Shown: one piece after another, positions 57,838-64,000 of the stretch
How the letters are laid out: the number at the start of each line of letters is the position of its first letter
Position numbering within the stretch: position 1 is the stretch's first letter
Assembly (NCBI GenBank): GCA_001600615.1
Contig: BCKK01000010.1
Location: 509,392-573,391, forward strand
Length of the DNA: 64,000 nt
Reading direction: 5' to 3'
Source: Dioszegia crocea
Lineage: Eukaryota; Basidiomycota; Tremellomycetes; Tremellales; Bulleribasidiaceae
Program-made: the position numbers and the translations under genes
Notes under the pieces: generated by a model
The model's database searches: none
What the model saw: the letters and a program-made list of their open reading frames with translations, nothing else
What the model was told of the DNA's origin: nothing

Positions 57838-58347
57838 TGAACCTCGATCCAGTAGTCCACCATAGGATGAGGGCTCAGATTTAGAGGGTGGAGGATTCCG
57901 GATTCTTATTAATATCCTGTATATAGAGTAGTCACCTGTGAGATGATACGCCGTTCACGATCATTGACCGTGTACTTGGCTGCAGGCTCTCCCCTCCATG
58001 GCGGTGGCAAAACTCCGCGCGGGCAAGTGTGGAGACTCCAATGCCGTACACCGTCGGAGAAGACCGACTCGGCATTGCCTTTATCTTTGGCCTTCTTTTG
58101 GCTCAGGCAAAGCCTTCGGCACAGCCGTCGACATCCATACACCTCTCAGGAAGCATCTTTGCCCGCTTACACGCCGCGGCCGGATGGTCGCTCAAGTTCT
58201 TAAGGGAGATGCTCCCTAATCTGAAAGGTACATCAACTTTCGGTACTCTTCCCCTTCTCCTTCCTCTCATCTACCCATTCGCCACCTAGACGCAACCACT
58301 GACGCAACAAGTAGAACTCATTCCTCCGCGCTTCGCCCATCGCCAAC
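57838..58347. other. intergenic between CTR and proline dehydrogenase
   Basis: 510 bases. Overlapping frames at 57943-58289 on the plus strand lack domains and splice logic, so I treat the region as 3' UTR and promoter. Confidence 0.4.
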
Positions 58348-60468
58348 ATGGTGAGACTCTCCGTCACACGATCACTGCCTCTGATCCCCCGCCAACCACT
58401 ATTCCCATCTACCATCGCCCGCCGCTCCATATCCCACTCTCTCCCACCTACCGTCCCCCGGTCTTACCTCCGCTGGGCCACCATCCTAGCTCTTGGAGGC
58501 TTGGGAGTCTCCCTAATCCCAATGACTGGCAACTCCCTCCTCACCACTCCCGAATCCAACGAGCTCGAAACTTCCCCTCGACAAACCTCAACATTATCCA
58601 GTCTTCGTAGCACATCCACACCCGCCCTCATTCGCTCCTATCTCGTCTACACAGCATGTTCCCTGCCATTCATAATCGACTCTGCGCCAGGTATGCTACA
58701 TGCCTTTACCCACTCCCCCATACCGGGCCTCAAAAGCCTGACGGAGTTCGTCGTCAGGCATACATTCTTCGCCCAGTTCGTCCCTGGCGAAACGGTCGAA
58801 GAGTGTGTTCCGAAGATGCAGGAAATGCGACGGCGGAATATCGGCGCTATGCTGAATTACTCGGCGGAGGCTGATTTGGATGGCGAGACGGGTGGAGCAG
58901 AGGCGGCGCGAATGTTCGAGAAGAAGAGATTGGAGGAGGTTTATAGGGCTCTTGAGCGGGCTGGGGAGTTTGAAGAGGGCGTAGAGCGTAGTGGCGGGAT
59001 GAGGGGAAGTACGTGTTTTGCCCTCAAGATTGTGAGTCTTCCCGAATTTGGCCTGTGCTCTGAGCTAACATATAGACCGGTCTGATTGATCCCGAGATCC
59101 TTGCTAGGGCATCTACAACCTTGCTCCGACTCCGCCCTACCACCCAGTCCAACTCCCCTTCCTCACCCCGCTCTGGCCCCCACCCACCGGTCGCATATCC
59201 CGGAACACCTCTCTCCTCCGATGCTCAAATCGTCGCTAGGGATACAAAAGACACGCGACACCTCTTGTCTCTCACTGGTGCCGTGCCCGAGATGGGCATT
59301 CTAGAGACTGATCACGGGCTACAGGAGGGGGATTTGGAGGAATTGGGGATGTTGTGGGGAAAGTTAAAGGATCTGGGAGCGTTTGCAAAGAAGAAAGGGT
59401 GAGTTGTATTTCTGTGCATCAATGACAATGAGCCAGTCAGGAGTTCGAGCTGATAAAGACAGGGTGAAGCTTATGATTGATGCGGAGCATACCTGGTATC
59501 AGCCCGCTTTGGACGCATACACCATTTTGCTTGCTCAGGAATACAACCGGCCCGCCAAGCGCGGACTAATGGGTGTCGGACAAAATGAGTCGCCGATTGA
59601 TGGGCCTTTAGTATTGTAAGCAGGATTTGACTTGCTAGCGCGAACGACCATAAGCTAACATCACACAGTGGTACATTCCAGTCCTACCTCAACCGTCAGC
59701 CAGAATACCTTCAAGCTGCCTTGACACACGCCGAGGAGAACGGGTACATATTAGGCGTAAAGCTTGTACGAGGGGCGTACTTTGTGCAGGAGCGTAAGAA
59801 GTGGAAGGATGAAGGACGACCAGGACCGGATCCGATCTGGATTGAGTGAGTCTTTGTCCCACCTCACACTGGAGTCTGGAATCCGGCTAACATTGCCTAG
59901 CAAAGAAGCTACCGATAAGGCATACGACGGCTCAGTCGTCACCATCATTTCCAGCCTCGCCCGACAACTCCACTCCACACACTCAGAGAGCGCACTAAAT
60001 GTCGTCTTTGGAACACACAACCCCGAATCATGTCAATTAGTTGTCGACCGGTTAAAGGCTGAGGGACTGGCTCTACCGGGAGGAGAAAAGGGTAAACTCA
60101 GGCTCAGAGAAGATGTTCAGGGCAAGGTGTTTGTGGCGCAGCTATACGGTAAGTCGGAGACACGCCTCCCGGCTTGATCTGTCAGGCTGATAGTCCTAGG
60201 TATGAAGGATGATCTGACGGACCGGATGGCGTCTGCGTTTGAACTTGCCCCAATACCGTTCGCTCTCAAAGTAAGTCTGTCGACAGCCCGGCTGGAGACC
60301 TCACGCTGATACCTACAGTATATCGCCTATGGCCAGCTCGCAGAGGTCATGCCGTTCTTGGGTCGAAGAGCGATTGAGAATAAGGCTGTCATGAGCGGAG
60401 AGGGCGGAGCTGCGGCCGAGCGGAAGAGGTTGAGTGGAGAGCTCTGGAGGCGGGTTTTCGGTGCATGA
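58348..60468 (+). CDS. PUT1: mitochondrial proline dehydrogenase (proline oxidase)
   Basis: Seven exons (58348-59031, 59076-59398, 59463-59615, 59669-59845, 59901-60148, 60200-60270, 60319-60468) give 601 aa. The Arg/Ser-rich N-terminus (MVRLSVTRSLPLIPRQPL) is a mitochondrial presequence, followed by a hydrophobic stretch at about 40-60. FAD/proline barrel motifs follow: FALKITGLIDPEILARAS, VKLMIDAEHTWYQPALDAYT, VFGTFQSYLNRQPEYL, LGVKLVRGAYFVQER, VVFGTHNPESCQL, and the closing YIAYGQLAEVMPFLGRRAIENK. It oxidises proline to pyrroline-5-carboxylate and feeds electrons to the respiratory chain. An insert rich in Ser/Pro (about 245-275) is longer than in yeast. All conserved Arg/Tyr of the C-terminal helix are present. 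Confidence 0.94.
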
Positions 60469-61303
60469 AGAGAGTGATTTTGACTGGTGTTCTCCCGGAG
60501 TCTGCATATTTGGCAATCTCAGATGTTGTATATCATGTACGATAGGCAGACTCTTGTGAAACTTGGTAATTCAGCCCAAAGGCATCAGCGTGATGTTGCA
60601 TGTAACGCTCCAAACTCAATTTGGACGCCAAGCTAACGCGTGTGTTTTCTTTTCCACAGCCAAACAACAGACTCGAGATGATAAACAGGCTATGAGATGC
60701 AATCCTCCTTCACCTTCCCATCCGACAAGTGTGTTTCAGATGTAATGATGACGGCGTCTGTCTCTCGGAGTATAAGGCCTTCGTTCCAGCCCAAAGAGGC
60801 AAACACCAGAGGGCAAAGCGATATAGTCCAAAGGATGAAACACGCCTTTGGCCGCCCAAAGTTGTTGATTTCGGGGACCCCACACTCCCTCTCTGAAAGT
60901 CAGTCACGTTTGGATCCGTCCCAACCAGCCACCTCACCCCAAAGTGACGCATACTTGTCTTTGATTCTGTCTCTCATCCTATACATTGATCCTACCAATC
61001 TATCCTCTGCTCCCCCTTCCCCTTCTCTAGGCTTATCTCCATACCCCACATCCGCCAGCTTCAACGCTCATCACGCTCTTTTCAACGTCCAATTTTCACT
61101 CAACCCTCCCCTCTGCTCAACCCCCCTTTCTGCACCCTGACGACGCAAACAAGCCACCCGTTATCATCCAACCAAACCCACACCTCGGCCCGCTCTTCCG
61201 TGTAACTCAACCCTCGTCTCACTCTTTACATCCACCACTCTTGCTTCTGCCCTACAACTCCAGCATTCCGATCCCTCCATCTCACAGCTGAAGATCAACA
61301 AAC
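60469..61303. promoter_or_regulatory. upstream region and pyrimidine-rich leader of the cyclin gene
   Basis: 835 bases. The last 350 are strongly C/T-rich (CTCTGCTCCCCCTTCCCCTT near 60998-61017 and many similar runs), suggesting a long transcript leader. Short plus frames there (60697-61140) are by-products of this composition. Confidence 0.45.
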
Positions 61304-63151
61304 ATGGCATCCAGGGTGAGTAGACCCTTCTTATTTCCGAAGCTATGACGTACAACCCTCGTTTCCTAAGCTGACACTACTTCTTCTTCTCCATGACTCA
61401 ACCCTCACAACATACACTCCTTGCCTCCATTCCCCGCATCCCCAATCAACATGCAACAGGCACCCACCACTCGCCGAGCTGCGGCCTCACGTCGGAATGA
61501 CGAGAACGCTCTCCCCGCCCAAACCACTCAGGGTCTTCGTAATAAGCCCTCGCTATCCAACCTTGGTCCCGCATCATCCAAAGCTGGCAGTGCGGCTGCT
61601 GCCCCTGCTGCAGGTGGCAAGAAGGCTGCCCCTGTTAAGGCTGGAGCAAAGAGGACTGCACTAGGCGGCGTAGTCAGCAATGGTATCAAAGAGGAGGTAG
61701 AGGAGGACAAGAAAGCTGGTATGTCTATAGCCTCGATTGCTTGAGCGCAACTGACGACATCAGGCAAAGCATCAAAAACAGAGTCACGCGCGCCACTGGG
61801 TAACAGAGCAAACAACAATGTTCAGGCCCGCCCTATCGCCCCCGTCCCCGCTCGCACGCACCGTGTCCCAGCATCCATGGACCACCTGCTCGAGTCGGCC
61901 GACGAGGTATCGGAGATGGACATTGACCATCGGTCTCACCAAGACCCCGTGGGACACCGTGCTGCGCAGGAGGACGAATTGATTGACGAGGCCGACGAGG
62001 AGGGAGAAGATGAGGAGGAAGACGACGAAGAGGACTGGCTCCGGATGTCAGAAGAAGACATGATGAGGTGTCAAGAGGAGCTACAGTCTGTTCAGGCTAC
62101 ATTCTTTGACGAGGTCGACATGATGGACACGACGATGGTGGCTGAGTATGCCGATGAGATCTTTGGCCACATGGAGGAGATGGAAATTACGACAATGCCC
62201 AACCCTCGCTACATGGACTTCCAGACTGAGATTGAGTGGTGAGCTTCCGTTTCTGCGAAGCGTCTGATCCAAGCTGACTCTACAGGTCAATGCGCACAAC
62301 CCTCATTGACTGGCTACTCCAAGTACACCTCCGATACCACATGCTTCCCGAAACCCTCTGGATCGCCGTCAACCTCGTCGACCGGTTCCTCTCCGTGCGC
62401 GTTGTGTCACTAGTGAAACTCCAGCTAGTAGGCGTCACCGCCATGTTTATCGCCGCCAAGTACGAAGAGATCCTAGCGCCAAGGTATGTCATCTTGGTAT
62501 ACCCCAAGTACGTCCTGCTGATGATCAGTGTTGAGGAGTTCGTCTACATGACGGAGAACGGCTACACCAAGGATGAAATTCTCAAAGGCGAACGCATCAT
62601 TCTCCAAACTCTCGACTTTTCAGTATCACCCTACTGCTCCCCTTACTCTTGGGTACGCCGGATTTCCAAAGCGGACGACTACGATATCCAAACTCGAACA
62701 CTATCCAAATTCCTCATGGAGGTTACGCTACTAGATCACCAGTTCTTACGCGCCAAGCCTAGTATGATTGCCGCTGTCGGCATGTACCTTGCACGAAAGA
62801 TGTTGGGTGGTGACTGGGTAAGCTACCGCGTTCCGTTCCACGTCAAAGAGGGGTATAAGCTGACATCCCAGAATGACGCCTTCATCTTCTACTCCAACTT
62901 TACCGAATCACAACTCCAACCAGGAGCGATCCGGCTCTGTGAGAGATTGTGCGAGCAGGACTTTGAGTCGGTATACGTCTACAAGAAGTACAGCAACAAG
63001 AAGTTCTTGCGGGCCAGTCAGTTCGCGCGTGAATGGGCACAGACCAGCGCTCAGTCTGTCTTGAAGTAAGTCGAATCCCTCCCCCCGTGCTCTCTCTCAG
63101 CTGCCATGTTCTGTACGTTCCGAGCCACAGCTGACTCAATCTAGTTATTGA
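61304..63151 (+). CDS. B-type mitotic cyclin
   Basis: Seven exons (61304-61315, 61460-61718, 61764-62238, 62286-62483, 62529-62817, 62872-63065, 63145-63151) give 477 aa. The first exon codes only MASR; the last adds a Tyr and the stop. A destruction box, RTALGGVVSN, lies at about residues 68-77, preceded by a Lys/Ala-rich stretch. An acidic run (DEADEEGEDEEEDDEEDW) follows. The cyclin N-box has WSMRTTLIDWLLQVHLRYH, LVDRFLSVRVVSLVKLQLVG and FIAAKYEEILAPSVEEFVYM; the C-box has LKGERIILQTLDFSVSPY, LLDHQFLRAKPSMIAAVGMY and QLQPGAIRLCERL. It activates Cdk1 for mitosis and is removed by the APC. Introns 4 (45 nt) and 5 (54 nt), both inside the cyclin fold, are multiples of three without stops. Confidence 0.94.
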
Positions 63152-63845
63152 GCAGAGGACCTAGCGAAAGTCGCGGATATCTTGGGATGAACTTTTGATT
63201 GGAAGGGGAAACGGGGTCGTCGAGGCAGGCTTGTTGAGGGTTGGATGTTGGGCTCATGGGGAAGCGAAGGGCGGACCGTACCGGAGCGGTCGCAGCATAT
63301 ATTGGACATTCACGGCTCTATAACATATTCATATATCCTCTTCTTTTCTACTCTCTTCTTTTGACCCTTTACAACCCATTAGCCTCCATTCTACCCTTAT
63401 CATATATGTTGGTTGGCCTAGATCCCCACAGTATCGTGTATATAATGGATATCCGATTTTGGGTCTCTCAAAACATCAGCGCTCAGCGGCAAGCGACAAA
63501 ACCATCAGGGAAGTTTACTATATACATGCGACGTGTCTCAACGCACGGGCGAAACTGAGCTTCCTTTACACTTGACTCTTGAGACCGGCACGCCAAACAC
63601 TGCCCTTCGATAGACCTTGACACGCGCTTCGAATCGCCACCTCATAAAGGATTGTCAAATCCCCCCGGATTCCAACAACCACCATGTCCCCCACGCCATG
63701 ACCCAGGCGTCAAGCATCTGTACTTCGACCTCAGTACTATCAAGTCAATCTCCCAATATCCAAATCGCACTCACGCCTACGCATCAGTCCTCAGCCCCCA
63801 TTTCCACACTACACTGCTCAGCTGCTTACCCCATCTCAACCAAGC
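63152..63845. other. 3' region of the cyclin gene
   Basis: 694 bases. An AT-rich, C/T-rich stretch (about 63300-63450, with repeated ATATAT) fits a 3' UTR and end-processing region. No supported gene. Confidence 0.4.
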
Positions 63846-64000
63846 ATGATGCACCCGACTTTCTTCTTCGGCTTCAAGCAGCTCCACCCTGACCCAATCC
63901 CAACGAGACTTTCCGCTACCCGCCAGGCCCAGCCCTCCTGCCATTCACCCGCTTCGCCCATTTCGCCCATCGACGGGCTCGCAACTCTGCCCATGTTCGC
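63846..64000 (+). CDS. possible 5' end of a gene running off the window
   Basis: Tandem ATGs at 63846-63851 open a frame (MMHPTFFFGFKQLHP) that stays open to the last base. It has a Pro/Ser-rich continuation and C-rich third positions. No domain is visible in 50 residues. It may be chance. Confidence 0.25.
   Translation, partial: MMHPTFFFGFKQLHPDPIPTRLSATRQAQPSCHSPASPISPIDGLATLPMF

Noticed and set aside
1..64000. tRNA, rRNA, transposon, retroelement LTR, CRISPR array or viral insertion
   Set aside because: I looked for tRNA T-loop/box B strings, long terminal repeats, integrase or transposase motifs and regularly spaced repeats and found none. A covariance-model scan could still reveal a small RNA gene.

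Overview
The window looks like chromosomal DNA of a basidiomycete yeast, most likely a tremellomycete (the Cryptococcus/Kwoniella/Trichosporon side of the tree). The reasons are intron-dense genes with short GT..AG introns, branch sites of the CTGAC/CTAAC type lying only a few bases before the acceptor, fungal type I FAS, a short Hva1/TUDOR-type protein, and a palI/RIM9 homologue. The species call is inference. I see no rRNA or tRNA gene, no transposon and no CRISPR array. All gene models were spliced by hand; where I give exon boundaries the reading frame closes across every junction.

Layout. 0-12 kb: a possible edge gene, an unrecognised 302-aa protein (minus), the large FAS1 gene (plus), then a divergent F-box-like gene (minus). 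12-22 kb: a UBX-domain protein (plus) convergent with PEX16 (minus); PEX16 is divergent from UBC13 (plus), which is convergent with a CLC-type chloride channel (minus). 22-28 kb: three more F-box-like genes in tandem (minus), a 56-codon single-span membrane protein (minus), then ISA1 (plus) to 29 kb. 29-35 kb: RIM9/palI (plus) convergent with an unrecognised 696-aa protein that has a C-terminal membrane span (minus). 35-44.6 kb: four tandem ceramide synthase (LAG1/LAC1, TLC-domain) paralogues, all minus. 45-49 kb: a lysine/N-terminal-methyltransferase-like gene (plus) ending 32 bp from a Ser/Ala/Pro-rich single-span membrane protein (minus), then an Hva1/TUDOR gene (minus). 49-64 kb, all plus: a MYND-finger gene with a broken frame, an MFS transporter, EFR3, a CTR copper transporter, proline dehydrogenase, a B-type cyclin, and perhaps the start of another gene at the right edge.

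The genes do not form one pathway cluster. Several do bear on lipids and membranes: FAS1 makes acyl chains, ceramide synthases N-acylate sphingoid bases, PEX16 builds peroxisomal membrane and EFR3 anchors a PI4-kinase complex.

The most notable points are: (1) a FAS1 polypeptide that continues through the ACP and stops just before the ketoreductase, so the alpha/beta split is displaced from that in baker's yeast; (2) a four-gene ceramide synthase array with a shared acidic C-terminal motif and one copy carrying an Asp-to-Glu change in the conserved MDxSD motif; (3) a divergent four-member F-box-like family whose genes begin with a 15-21 nt exon; (4) 32-34 nt introns concentrated in FAS1.
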